A stretch of DNA of 64,000 nt, taken from the NCBI GenBank assembly GCA_965153455.1, contig OZ234494.1:19034001-19098000 (forward strand), read 5' to 3'. The notes under the pieces were generated by a model. It did not search any database. It saw only the letters and a list, made by a program, of their open reading frames with translations, and was not told the origin of the DNA. Position 1 is the stretch's first letter, and the number at the start of each line of letters is the position of its first letter. This document shows, piece by piece, positions 23,796 through 34,880 of the stretch. The DNA is from Sphagnum compactum (Eukaryota; Bryophyta; Sphagnopsida; Sphagnales). Made by a program: the position numbers and the translations under genes.

Positions 23796-23886
23796 TTGGA
23801 GCTGGTGTTGTTGGAGTTGGTCGAAGAGAGGCAGCGGGAAAGTCTCTGGGCTGGGGTGGGGGAAAGTTGAGGTCGGTCTTGTCAGG

Positions 23887-24120
23887 ATGACCTTGTGGCA
23901 GTTGTTGGAGGCTATTTTGATGATAACGAATGCGCTGGCTATTCTCAACGAGGATCGGTTTCTGGCTCCCAATGGTTGGGGTTTTGGGGAGATGGGAAGT
24001 GGAAGAGTGACGACCATCAAGGGCCAAATTGTTGGTCTGCTGCATGCGGTACAGTACTTGCGAGTGCCGCTTGTGGCTCTCAATTCCATCGTCATCGTCA
24101 TGAAAGTTATCTTTGGTTGA
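23887..24120 (+). CDS. YOS1/IER3IP1-like ER-Golgi transport protein, 77 aa
   Basis: A single open exon of 77 codons, ATG to TGA, matches the usual length of this family. The N-terminus MTLWQLLEAILMITNALAIL is a hydrophobic segment, followed by the hallmark NEDRFLAPNGWGF and then IKGQIVGLLHAVQYLRVPL, with a C-terminal hydrophobic segment ending VIFG. In yeast Yos1 is an integral membrane partner of Yip1/Yif1 needed for COPII vesicle transport from ER to Golgi; human IER3IP1 is the counterpart. Two membrane-spanning segments are visible here. The coding part has no intron. The start is fixed by the conserved N-terminus. A telobox-like ATTAGGGTTAGGGTTT sits near 23527 in the presumed promoter. 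Confidence 0.92.
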   Translation: MTLWQLLEAILMITNALAILNEDRFLAPNGWGFGEMGSGRVTTIKGQIVGLLHAVQYLRVPLVALNSIVIVMKVIFG

Positions 24121-25328
24121 GGTTGTTGTTTGATTCGGAGTTGTGATGAGATCGTCGACGATGGGGGCATTCCATCTTTTTCGTATGGGAATCGAGCAGC
24201 CCACTCGTCACCTAAGTTTTTGCAGGCTTTGGTTATGAGTCGTGCATGTGATTACCACGAGCAGCATCAAAGCGTTCCTTGGAGAAAAACAGGCAAGATG
24301 TACAGTAGTGTTGTTCAAGCAGTCCGGTGAGCACTACAAGCTGCTTATATAGTGAAAGAGTCTTAACTTAGCAGACAATCTACAAACTAGAGTCGATGCA
24401 GAAGATGGCGATGTATATTTATGATCCTTCCCAATTTATGATTTCCTGCTTTGAACAATCAGGATTTTCAAGAGTCTTAGTAATCTTTCTGTGTTGTGTT
24501 CTTTTGTGCAATCTAGCAAAATAATTTGCTAGCATATTATTACAGCTTGGGAATGTCTTTTGAGAAGGTTTCAAATTACAGATATATATTTGCTAGAAAC
24601 CTGGAATTCATTGAGCATCAAAGCGTGGAATGACTGGCTTGACTGCTGCTGCAAATTGAAGGTACACTCACAAGCACATTCAACCAATGCAAATCTCTGG
24701 CAACACTGGAATTTGGCAAATTGGTGAGCTGCTAATCACTCTTATGTTGGGTCACGGTTTTTGTCACTGATGACACTCTTGTTTGTTCATGATATCCTTA
24801 TGTACAATCTGGTGTACTTGAGTTCTAGCCAATATTGTGATTGAGTCTTCTCAGTGCTTCTGGAAATGTGACAGAAACTCAAGATGCAGATTTTGTACAA
24901 TGGTTTGGTCAGATTTTGTTTGGATTACTATATATGCTTATCTACACTCACCATTGAGAGCTGATGGACTCGGTGAATAGTCATGGCAGGTCATCACTGC
25001 TATTTGTGATGAAGGTGATGGTCTGATACTTTGTGGCTGACTCTCGTAAGGTGATGTCTGTACTCATTATCATGTTTCATCCAAGTTGTTGTGGAGATTT
25101 CTCTGCAATTCCACCAATTTATAATCTGGTTTACTTCCAGCATTCAGACTTTAGAGTTTCTACTTTTTGAAAGTTTGGGAACTACATGAGTGCTCCTATT
25201 GTTGCTCACTTCATATAGTGTTTGAACATGTGAATCTCTGCATGTCAACAATCCGAACCCTTCCACTTCTGCACAAATAAATCTTCTCTGGAAGTTTCAT
25301 AAAAATCCGATTAAACCTGGATTTATTT
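24121..25328. other. YOS1 3' flank with dispersed repeat sequence
   Basis: Directly after the stop the sequence is probably 3' UTR. From about 24840 it shares blocks with the region after psaH (for example TGTGACAGAAACT near 24870 and 29215, and a TCTGATRCTTTGTGG block near 25020 and 29368). No coding signal. Confidence 0.45.
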
Positions 25329-26050
25329 GTGCACCCAGCTCTACTTCCCTTGCTGATGTTTATAAGTGGCTCAATTCTTTCTACAAAGTTTCCTACAGTC
25401 AACAACCTTTGGGTGGCAAAACTCAGAAAGGCTAATGTTCCTTGTATTAGTAGTTGGATTCTCAATGACTCTACAGGAGTAGTTGATGTAATAAAAAAAC
25501 TTAATCTTTTGAGACTGAAAGTTGATAAAGCTTCTCCACTCTTGTTGCAGTCTTTTGACTTCTCAACTCTCTACACTAAAATAGACCTAATGGATCTAAA
25601 AGCTCGTATAAAGCTCTGATGAATAAACTGTTTAATCTGATGTTGAACCTTCATTGTTTTAAGCTTTTGTTGGTTCAAAGAACAGCTTGAATTCTAAAGG
25701 CTTCTCTTGGTAACCTCTTGGATCTACGAAGTCCTCAAGGTATATCCTGTGATATCTTTGATAAACGCTCTTAACCAAAGTATGCAAGTATCAACATGAT
25801 CCATATGCCTCATGTTCCTTCCAACATCTCAATTATTGCTAAGTTGGAAGTTGTTAGTAGTCAGTTTTACAAGTTTTTGAGGCTTTGTAGTTCTAAAGAT
25901 TTCTTTGTTTCTCAGATGGTCAGTCTTATTGTCCCTCTGAAGAATAATGGCTACCCTCTAAATATTCTGTGTAAGAGGAGTAGAGGGTTGCTCAATAAAT
26001 AAAAATTCCTTTTTGGAATTTCAGCATTTGGAGTGTTCTGAATTTTTTCC
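25329..26050 (+). pseudogene. Penelope-like retroelement reverse transcriptase, C-terminal relic
   Basis: Frames 25329-25619 and onward encode NDSTGVVDVIKKLN, then LLLQSFDFSTLYTKI, a typical Penelope-like RT block (QSFDFSTLYT followed by a helix, DLKARIK). A frameshift near 25615 leads to KALMNKLFN. Later come LDLRSPQGISCDIFDKRS followed by a stop, then MIHMPHVPSNISIIAKLEVV, SQFYKFLRLCSS and GYPLNILCKRSRGLLNK, resembling the thumb and C-terminal region in which MPH, SNI and a late YP are conserved. The YxDD-bearing middle is missing or unrecognisable, and no GIY-YIG nuclease was seen, so this is a dead fragment. It reads in the same direction as the flanking YOS1 and psaH genes. Confidence 0.65.
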
Positions 26051-26502
26051 TAGAGTCTTGTAAGTTTGGAGCTTGTTGTAAGCCCCCTTGGTCTATGTTT
26101 TTCCTTGCTGTTCTTTTCTGTGTGTTTAGTCTATTCTGTCATGTGTTTTGGTTTTGTGTTTTCTCCTTGTAGTGTTGTTTGTTGCTGGCCAGTAGCATGG
26201 CAGAGTTTTCCCATTGCTTTCAGATTTGCAGCAGAAACTTAGTATGCAGGTTAGTGTTTACATCAGCCTTCACCCACTATGGGGAGCTGGTGAAGTCAGT
26301 AGGGAAGAAGTGATAAAGAAGTCACTGTCATATCGTTGTTACTGTTGATGTTCCCTGAACAGGTGGTGTGGGACTCGCTCTGTTTGTTTATCCTTCTCTG
26401 GAAATTTCTGTGACTTAATGAAGAATGTTAACCTTGCTTTGCTTTTTCTTAATTGCAAGAATGGAGATTTCTTGATTCTTATGAGAGATATTTATTGTTG
26501 CA

Positions 26503-26640
26503 TTTCCTCTGCTGGTGGTAGGTTGTGGTGAGATCTGAAATCTCTACTGGTTTCCTCTGGCTGGTGGTAGGTTGTGGTGAGATCTGAAATTTCTACTGGT
26601 TTCCTCTGGCTGGTGGTATGTTGCGAGATCTGAAATCTCT
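26503..26640 (+). repeat. Tandem repeat, about 48-bp unit, nearly three copies
   Basis: Units begin TTTCCTCTG at 26503, 26551 and 26600, each continuing GCTGGTGGTAGGTTGTGG and GAGATCTGAAATC. The third copy is shortened. Copies differ by only a few bases. Confidence 0.85.
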
Positions 26641-27928
26641 TTGACGATATTGTCAACTCATCTCTAAATTTTATTCAGGTTGACTTAAATTATGAATTTG
26701 GAGAAGTTCTCATGACACATGAAGATACGTATCTTCTATCCATTCTCAATAGCATCTGGACACATTCTTCAATAGCTACTGCGAGCACCACTTTGTATGC
26801 TCAAGAATTCAGTCCTAGACTGGAATTATTGGTGACCTGATGGTTTCTGTGCTGGGCCTCTCTTTGCCTTTGCCTTGTCGGTTTGCTTGCACAGGGGGAA
26901 GCTAAAATGAAGTGGAGCTTATCCTCACCAACTTGAATGCAGATGCTATGAGTGTTTTTTTAATTAGCTCTGTCTCTTGAGTGCTAGTGTTGATGGCGTT
27001 CGGAGTGTGCACACAATCTGACAGACAAGAAAGCTTCAATCATATGACCTTTAGTTGATGTATGTGACCATTGTACATTTCACTTCACCAGAAGTTTTGA
27101 AGGCAAAAGAAAGACCATTTGTTGATGTGGGCTTCATTGATTTTGCAAAAAACTTATGTTGACATTGCTAAGTGCTTGTTGTGACTAGCATGCTAAAATC
27201 TTCAAAGCTTGCAGACCGTAAGAATTCTGCGGCAGAGATCCTCCAGAATTGCAAAGCTGTTTGTTGTCCTCCCAACTGAGGCAGAAATTCTTAACACTGT
27301 AGCTGAGAAATGTGACTCTAATCAAGCTTACACAACAAGAAGAAAACCAAAGCATGTATCTGATCAACCCAAAGAACCAAAATAAATTAGGAAGTAAGAG
27401 AGCCATGACAAAGAAGAATTCCGCTTTCCATTTTTGTGTTTTCTTCAAAAGAAGCATTTGTAGAGAGAAGAAGGATTCTGCTTTGCATTTTGTGCTTTCT
27501 TCAAAAAAATTCAGAAGCATTTAGAGTGAGAAGAAGCAAGAGAAAAAAGCCTCAATCCATTTCGGAGTTCGAGAACAAGTCCGGTTTTGGAGATGGGTGC
27601 TTGGATTAGGGTTCTCTTTATATGTGGCACAAGATCGACGGTAGTGAAAGGGAAGATTATCCATGAGGATATGGTTGAGGATTGGGGAACGCTCGCATTG
27701 GATGCGCAAAGACTCCGCAATCCCGAGTTTATCAACGTGGCAGCCAACACGGCAGGTTCTTGTGGGCGAGGAGAAGAGGAAGAGGAAGAAGGACGAAGAG
27801 GTGGAAGAGCTTTAGAACTCGATCGCTGAGGCACTCACAGAAGAGAAGAATCGGAAGTTTCCGTGTTGTCGCTCTGATCAGGTACTCGCAAGTATAGTGC
27901 ACAAGTCACAGCGGCAGTAGCAGCAGAG
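26641..27928. other. psaH upstream region and promoter
   Basis: The proximal part (about 27500-27928) becomes purine-rich and contains the likely 5' UTR. Short frames at 27587-27897 have an Arg/Glu-rich look but no family match, and they overlap in several frames. A segment near 26890-26990 resembles 29060-29170 downstream of psaH (same dispersed repeat). Confidence 0.4.
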
Positions 27929-28222
27929 ATGGCGTGCAGCAGCCTTGGAGCTTCTACAACTCTGGTTGCTGGAGTTTGTAGCAGCAGTAGCATCAATGGC
28001 CAGAAGCTTGCTATCACTTCTGCACGCCCCGTCTCTGTCCGAGCACCATCCAGGTTTGTGTTCTTCTTTCTTTCTTATTACCTTTCTTCAGCTTGTTGGT
28101 AAACCACCACCATCACGGATCATGTGTCTTCATCATGTTGGACTCGGAGAGAAATATTTCTCCATTCCTCTTTGTTGAATGCTGGTGAGATTATGCCCGG
28201 GGATTTTCTTTGTTTGCACAAG

Positions 28223-28258
<36 letters not shown>

Positions 28259-28834
28259 ATGTTGAACATGGCTTGCTGGCTCTTGAGGATGGGTAGGGTG
28301 GGAGCAGTGACAGCCAAGTATGGTGAGAAGAGCGTGTATTTCGATCTGGGAGACATTAGCAACACCACTGGCAAATGGGATCTCTATGGCAATGACGAAC
28401 CAAACCGCTACAATGGACTTCAGGTACACACACATTGGTCTAGAATCCTCCTGGAGCTTCTTCCTGGTTCCATTGCATTTTTTTATTCTTCAAGGCATGC
28501 CTGGAGAGGTTGGTTGTTGCTTTGTTCCAGTTCTGACTGAATGTCTTTGTTTGAGTCTTCAAGCAAACTGCTTGGAGGTAGGTTGGCTTGCTTGCTCGAT
28601 TCCAGAGCTCTGAATGCCCTTTTGGTTTGTGATGAATCTTGAAATCAATCTCAGAGCAAGTTCTTTGAGACTTTTGGCGGAGTCTTCAGCAAGAGGGGGC
28701 TGTTATTGAAGTTCTTGGTGCTTGGATGGGCGACGTCAATTGGATATTTTGGATCTACTGCTGCAGGTGACTTCTTGCCAATCAAGAAGGGTCCTCAGCA
28801 GCCACCTGTGATTGGCCCCCGCGAAAGGATCTAA
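27929..28834 (+). CDS. psaH: Photosystem I reaction centre subunit VI (PsaH) precursor
   Basis: Three exons: 27929-28053, 28297-28423 and 28655-28834, giving 143 residues ending at TAA. The N-terminus [16 protein letters not shown] with many Ser/Thr and Arg residues is a chloroplast transit peptide. The mature part starts near [20 protein letters not shown] and continues [13 protein letters not shown], then [20 protein letters not shown], one membrane span, and [13 protein letters not shown] with a basic end. PsaH binds on the PsaI/PsaL side of photosystem I and is needed for docking of LHCII during state transitions. Introns are GT-AG, in phase 2 and phase 0. An alternative acceptor at 28287 would add three residues; TAG at 28294-28296 fits the family better. 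A GA microsatellite (28226-28254) lies in intron 1. No damage was seen. Confidence 0.95.
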
Positions 28835-30510
28835 AATCTCTTGTCTAGCCAATGTACAATTTTTACTTGTGAACCTGATCTTGTCAATGCTTTGACATCT
28901 AAATCATTTCTATTGCAATATTATGTCGGAGCTGTGAAGGATGATAAGAATTGGCCTTGTTCATGTTGTTGCCGAAGTCATTGCTGCATTTTGCATATAT
29001 ATTTGCTTCAGTCCAAATTGAGGCTTCCTCTGTGCCTTGAGCTCAGATACTTGGCTGTACAGGGGCAATTGAAAATGAAATGAAGCTGAAGTTTATGCTC
29101 ACAACCTTGGTGCAGCTGCTTCAATGGGGGTACTATCAAGTTTTTTTATTAGTGCTCTCTCTCTCTCTCTCTCTAGCTGACATCATTTCTGAGTCTATTA
29201 CTGCTTCTGAAAGGTGTGACAGAAACTTAGGGTGCAGATTTTTGTTTCTCTGCTTGAAAGTTGAGCAGGTTATTATGTGCTAATCTTCACCCATCATCAG
29301 GAGCTTTGGGAGTCCTGGCATTGATTCTGTGCCATTCACTGCCGGTCATGATTAAAGGCAATGATCTGATGCTTTGTGGGTGACACTTGTATGGTTATAA
29401 CCATAAGTCCTTTGTTTGTCTTCATTGTGGGTTTTGCTGGAACTGACACAATGGCTATCTAGTGTTTTTATTGGTGTTATCTCTATTGTCGTATTGATCA
29501 AAAATTTGATTCAGTCCTAGTAACCTTCACCTCATTGCCATTTTGTGCAATCTCAGATAAATGGTGTTAGGAGGTAGTTGTGAAAGGATGCCAATCAAAT
29601 GAAAGGAATTTTTTCCTATGAAAAACAAAGGTCTTGATCCCCATTACATGAATTTTGCACACTGGATTGTTACCTAGTAGTCAATGTTGATGGCTATCTC
29701 CATGCACACTTTTTTCTGGAATCTCATAAACATTTTTAACACTCTTGTGCATGATCCTCTATACTATCACTTTCCACAAAAGAAACAAGATTCACAGCTG
29801 CTGCTTTGCAGGACCTGTGCATGTAGCTACTAATCTGCAGTAGCTGCAGACTAACACAATTGTGGAGCATATCAATGAGTGTACATAACACTTTGCAGCC
29901 AAACCAGAATATTACACAAAGCTTTCATTTACCAAATAGGTTCTGCAGATGGAAGCTTTGGGCTCTTAACTGTTGTGCAGACTAAGAGTGACCAATTTGA
30001 GTGGTGATTGACAGTGTGAAATGTTGCAAGTCTAAGTGTAGAAAAAAAGAAGCTCATCTTGGTGTCAAGGAAGTTCATAACCAAGATCCTGTTCATACTG
30101 TTGAAGGTACAAGTCAAGACAACGCTGCAGCAACTCCAGATGAGAGCAATGCACAATCTATTGTGCACTCTTTGTACAGGGTATTGGACAATTGCTCATA
30201 GTAGACACCCAGGTTTATTTATGTTTCTGGATTGAAGCAGTTAGTTACATACATTTCCCACCACTATGAAAACAACAATCTTCACATCTTTCAAGAAACT
30301 CTGAGGTAGTGAAGGCACCAAAACATGTTAGAATGACTGAGGGCTTTGAGTGTATAGATGCACTGTGTGTTAGGAAACTATAGGATCTTTTGTTATGGGC
30401 ATGGAGAGGAGGCATGCACTACTGTTGTACAGACTGAACTTTACTTGGGTTTCTGGCTGGCTGCTGCTGCTTTTTGCCAGGTTTGTAAAACTGAGCATTT
30501 TCCAATAGCT
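28835..30510. other. psaH 3' flank with dispersed repeats, no gene
   Basis: The segment contains a CT tract at 29154-29176 and the sequence at about 29060-29430 shared with the 24.8-25.1 and 26.9 kb regions. Other frames are short and unremarkable. Confidence 0.45.
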
Positions 30511-30625
30511 GCCATACACTTGTGTACAGAAAAGTCTATGATGTGTTTTTGGGCTTGAACAAGCACCTGCCATACACTTTGTGAACAGCAAAGTCTATGA
30601 TGCACTTTTGGGCTTGAACAAGCGT
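30511..30625. repeat. Direct 58-bp duplication covering the stop codon of the 30.6 kb gene
   Basis: The segment 30511-30568 (starting GCCATACACTTGTGTACAG) is repeated at 30569-30625 with about ten differences. The second copy contains the final codons and stop of the minus-strand gene; the first lies in its 3' UTR. Confidence 0.85.
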
Positions 30626-32852
30626 CGTAATGCAGCACGCAGCTTCTGAAAATGCTTCTTCTTTCCCTTCTCTGCAGTTTGCTGTGGTGTTGTACCCACA
30701 GAGCCTTCTTGCTCACCCACCTGCCACACACCAGATACAAAAGAGTGATACAAATAGAGATTGAAACAATGCAAAACTCTCCCCCATCAACATGGCAAAA
30801 TCCATAGTCAGCAAACAAAACCTCTTGTGTTTGTGGATCTCTCACTCAGGCACTCGCTTACTCTTTGAGCACAGTTCAAAAGCTTGCTCTGCCAAACTGG
30901 AATGCAAAATCAGTCCATGAGGCTGCTGCTGCAATCAGAGAGAGAGTCTAAAACAATTTTTCTTCTCTGGGGTGGTGGGTCAAGAAGGATTAAGCTCTCA
31001 AGGTCCAGATCTTACTTGAGCATGTGGCTCTGGTGTGGCTTTGGGCACTATTATAGTTTCCGCAATTGTTTCATCAAGAGCTTCTGTTTCAACAGGAACT
31101 CCTTCATCTTCTTCTTTTGGGACTTCTGTTTCCGGAGCTGTTGATTCATCAGGTTCTGTAACAATTGGGGTAGGGCTTGTGACTGGCACTGCTGCTTCCT
31201 CCTCCTCCCCTAGTCCCTGTTCCAACTTTTGCTCTGTAGCTCCTTGTACAGCAGGCTCTTCCTGTGCCACCGCCACTGCCACTGATGGGATTCCTCCTCC
31301 TTCCACAACTGTCTCTCCAGGAGTAGCTACCTAAAATCATGACAAGCAAACAATACTGTTGTCTCAATGGCTGTGTGTCCTCTTCATGTGATCAAGCCCT
31401 TCCTTCCTTCCTTCCTTTCTTTTAGGGTTTAGAGTTCAGGGATTGCACCTGATTCAGACGCTGTTCCAAGGACTGCACACGTTCAACAAGTGTGCCCTTC
31501 ACTTCTGTTTCCTCCAGGACATCTTTTGCTGGTCGACATCGCTTCTCTAAGCTTGAGGGAGTGGGAGGAGATCCCCCCAGTGACGAGACTGACAAACGGG
31601 ATGGTTGTTGCTGCTCTGATCCACTTGATGGACTCTGCTTCTCTTCCAAAGAATCCATCTAGACAAACAAACAGAATGCTGGTCACAGAATGCTGAGCAT
31701 CACAGCTGCTACAAGCTTGAGCTCCAGGAGCTTCGACATGGGTTCCAACTGCTGCAGCACTGCAGACAAATACTCAGCATCGAGAAGAAGCTGAGAGAGT
31801 GAGGATGCTCAAGGAAAAAGCTAGCTACCACCTACCTGTGATTCAAGGTTCTCCACTCTTCCCAGAATTGGAACTTCTTTGGAAGGAGTTGTGGGCTCGA
31901 CCACGGCTCTCTCAGCAGCTGCTGTAGATTCCTTCTGCTCTGACCCAGCTGCTTGATTGGCTGCCGCCGTCTTCTCGCTAGCACTATCCTCTCCTCTTCC
32001 TACCAGAATCTAGCATTTCGAATCATGGATGAAGTTTAGGACTCAGACACTTCCAACCACAATATTTCGCAGCATGCAGCAGCTGACAACAAAACTGTCT
32101 GAAGCAAGAAGCAAGAAGCTCAACCCATGAAGCTCCCTCAACGTCCCTGCAAGGATCAGCTCTGCAACCCAGAGAGGAGGAGGAGGAGGAGGAGTCTTTC
32201 TTACCGCAGCAGTGCTCTCGCCCACGACGGTCACTACGGACACCAGAGGTGTGACGAGCGGTGCCACCAGCGGTACAATCTTGGTTCCCACCAAGCTCTT
32301 GATCAGACCTGGGCGCGGAGATCCCCCCTCCTCTTTTGCTCCATCGACGCTCGTGGAGCCGAGGTCCTGCAAATCTGCAGCTGGTCCACCAAGTCTCTCT
32401 TTCGACTGATTCTCCGTTGTAGTAGTAGTAGAATTGCTTGTTGCATCATCTTCTGGAGGAGGAACTGGCTGCTCACACAGACGTAAGCTTTTACCCACTT
32501 CTTGCTCGTAGTGGTCGAGCATTTCGTTCAGATCCGAAGTCCTCTGATCTTCTTTGCCAGATTCTGTAAAAACTCCTTGCGTCGTTCCATCAGACCCATG
32601 ACTCTTCTTCACAACAGATTCTTCTTCTGCATTCTCTGATCGCTGCGTACCCACAGCAGTTGTTGCAGGAGAGGAGGATTCTTCTTCCTGATGCACTATA
32701 CCCGGATAAATATCGCGCAAATTCTTCATGCCCCCTTCCCACGCCGCCGCCGCAGATTTGCCTCCATTCTTCAGCTTCTCCACGCCTGACTCAGAACCTT
32801 CCTTCTCTCCATGCAGCTGCAGCACAGGAGCCGAGGATTCCATAGCTGCCAT
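30595..32852 (-). CDS. Unrecognised acidic, coiled-coil protein, five exons, 490 aa
   Basis: Exons on the minus strand are 32852-32205, 32009-31836, 31658-31449, 31330-31016 and 30720-30595. All four introns are phase 0 with GT and AG borders, and the joined frame is open to TAG, which strongly supports a real gene. The N-terminal exon is Ser/Glu-rich with GGMKNLRDIYPGIVHQEEES, a helical LNEMLDHYEQEVGKSLRLCE segment, and a hydrophobic Pro/Val block (IVPLVAPLVTPLVSVVTVVG). Exons 2 and 3 end in heptad-like pieces (ILGRVENLESQ; LVERVQSLEQRLNQ), exon 4 is Glu/Pro/Val-rich, and the C-terminus is basic (KGKKKHFQKLRAALRRLFK). Short coiled coil, disordered acidic linker and basic tail suggest a scaffold or membrane-peripheral protein; that is inference. 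No family was recognised and no catalytic motif is visible. Confidence 0.72.
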
Positions 32853-33392
32853 GATCTGAGATTAGCGATCGATGATCAACCAAAAGCTCAAGTCCAACGA
32901 ATTTTGCCGCAGAATATAAACAAAAGCAGAAATACACATTCAAAAACCTTCTTTTTCCCCACCCCACCCTCAATTCCCCAGATCAATCTCCGAGGACGAA
33001 CAAAGGCAGGTCCAACTAGAGAGCAACAGCTTCTTGTGATCAAGACTCTTGTTTTCCAAAAAATCTCACTACAAATGCTACCTTAGATCCTCAACAAGAA
33101 GTACCAAATTGCAATTTCACAACAACAACAACACATGAGACAGTGTTTGTTTGCGAAAAATTCATGCAAACTGACCATCGTCCACTTGTCTAGGTCCCTA
33201 AGGGACGTTCAGAAGAAGACGGAGACCAACTCCCACTTGTCTAGTTCTCTGAGGGACGACGAAGAAGAAGACGAAGAAGAAGAAAACCGACCAACTCGCA
33301 CTTGCAAAGCGGCATCTTTCTCTCCGAAGGCATTTAGTAGAGAAATACCCAAATAGCAACCAAACAGTTTGAGAAATTTTCTCATATTTGTG
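32853..33392. promoter_or_regulatory. 5' UTR/promoter side of the five-exon gene
   Basis: Located upstream of the ATG at 32852 on the minus strand. It contains two related blocks (CCACTTGTCTAG followed by TCYCTGAGGGACG-type sequence) near 33180 and 33232, and a GAAGAAGAAG purine tract near 33260. No core promoter element is certain. Confidence 0.35.
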
Positions 33393-34094
33393 TTGTTGGC
33401 TTTGCCTGCCAAGGCAAAGAATATTGTGTTTATAGATTCATTATAGAGTATTATATTGTAGCTTCAAGGGATTTTGGCCCCTACTAGGTAATAATAAATA
33501 AGTCTTTTTTTTATTTTTTATATGAGGATTTTTGAAAGATGTTACTTTGGCTCGTGTTGAAACTTAATTTAGATTAGTTACTGAGTTATAATATCTTGAA
33601 GCATTTTGGTTTTTTTCTTTTCTTTTCTTTTTTTTGTTAGAGGATTTTTTGAAGTTTACATGTTTTCGCATGATGAAAATATTTGAGTTTTCGTAATTAT
33701 TCTTTTGCCTTAAGATACCTTTTAATGTAAATGGCAAGGCCACACGGTGTGACACACCCCTTGTTGGCTTTGCCTACCAAGGCAAGGATATATTGTGTTT
33801 AGATTCACTATTGACTATTGTATAGTAGCTTCAGGGATTTTGGCCCCTAGATAATAATAAGTCTATTTTTTATATATGAGGGTTTTTGAAAGATGTTACT
33901 TTGGCTTGTGTTGAAACTTAAATTGAGATTAGTTATAGAGTTACGATATGTATGTTGAAGGATTTTGGTTTTCTTTTTCAGAGATTTTTTTTGAAGATTA
34001 TGTTTTTGCATGGTGAAATAATATTTGAGTTTCCATAATTCTTCTTCTTTTGCCTTTTTCATGTAAATGGCAAGGCCACAATGTGTGACACCCC
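33393..34094 (+). repeat. Tandem pair of a roughly 350-bp repeat (copies A and B)
   Basis: Copy A (33393-33760) and copy B (33761-34094) both start TTGTTGGCTTTGCC and share AGGGATTTTGGCCCCTA, TTTTTGAAAGATGTTACTTT and an end with GGCAAGGCCACA then GTGTGACA. They are adjacent and in the same orientation. A third copy lies inverted at 43358-43670. No coding capacity. Confidence 0.85.
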
Positions 34095-34244
34095 TTGTTT
34101 GTATTTGTATTGGGGTGACTCTAAGTTCTAACATTTTGTTTTTGCCAGAATTTTGCTACCAAACTTGGGCCATCCCTCATGGTGCTAGCCAAATCTTTCA
34201 ACTACATGACCAACAATCATTTTGAAAGAAGTGTAAATAACCTA

Positions 34245-34880
34245 GATCGGTAAGTAGGTACCTAATTAGCCTAAATAGTTATACCTATGCTAGGTAGCTA
34301 ATAACTAAGTTAAGATATATATGTAGGTAGGTAGCTTGGGCGGGCTAAATAAGTTAAAGTAGCTAGGTAAGTAAGCTAGAAAGCTCAAGTAGCACCTTGG
34401 TAGGCCTTAGGTAGACCCTAGGTAGACAAACAAGGTAAACCCTATGTAAGCATAGTGCACATTTAGCCAAGTTTTTAATAATCTATATGTAAACCTAATG
34501 GACAAAAGTAGCCATTCGGTAGCTACCAAGTAAATTCTAGGTGGGCCCATGTAGATGAACTAGGTAGACCCTAGGTAGCCTAGATAGTCTTCAAGTAACC
34601 CATGCAACCCCTAGGTAAGCCTAGATATATAACCTATGTAATCCTTAAATAACTTAGGCAATCCCTTAGCTAACCCTTAAGTAGTTTAGGTGATCTTTAA
34701 GCAACCCCTAGGTAGGCCCCTAGGTTTCCCCTTATGTAACATAAATGTACCTAGGTAGGTGCCTATGTAACATAAATATTAAGCAACCCTATTCAACCTT
34801 AGGGAGGTAACCTATAGATAGCTTAAGTAGTCCCTTAGTAGGCTTTAAGTAACCCTAGGTAGCCTAGGGTAGGTTGTTGT
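34245..34880. repeat. Degenerate array of CCTAGGTAG-like short units
   Basis: More than 600 bp is built from variants of CCTAGGTA, TAGGTAG, AACCCTAGGTAGCC and TAAGTAGCC on both strands, with no fixed period. Related strings (GGTAGGTACTAGGTAC; CTACCTACC) occur near 4769, 5316, 8829 and 8890. It differs from TTTAGGG telomere repeats. Confidence 0.75.

Noticed and set aside
23464-24204. 246-aa and 212-aa minus-strand frames opposite YOS1
   Set aside because: They are antisense to YOS1 and the minisatellite; their Thr-His and Ser-Leu runs come from GT and GA dinucleotides.
28288-28296. Alternative psaH acceptor adding three residues
   Set aside because: In frame, but TAG at 28294-28296 gives a transit-peptide junction closer to other PsaH precursors; kept only as a possible variant.
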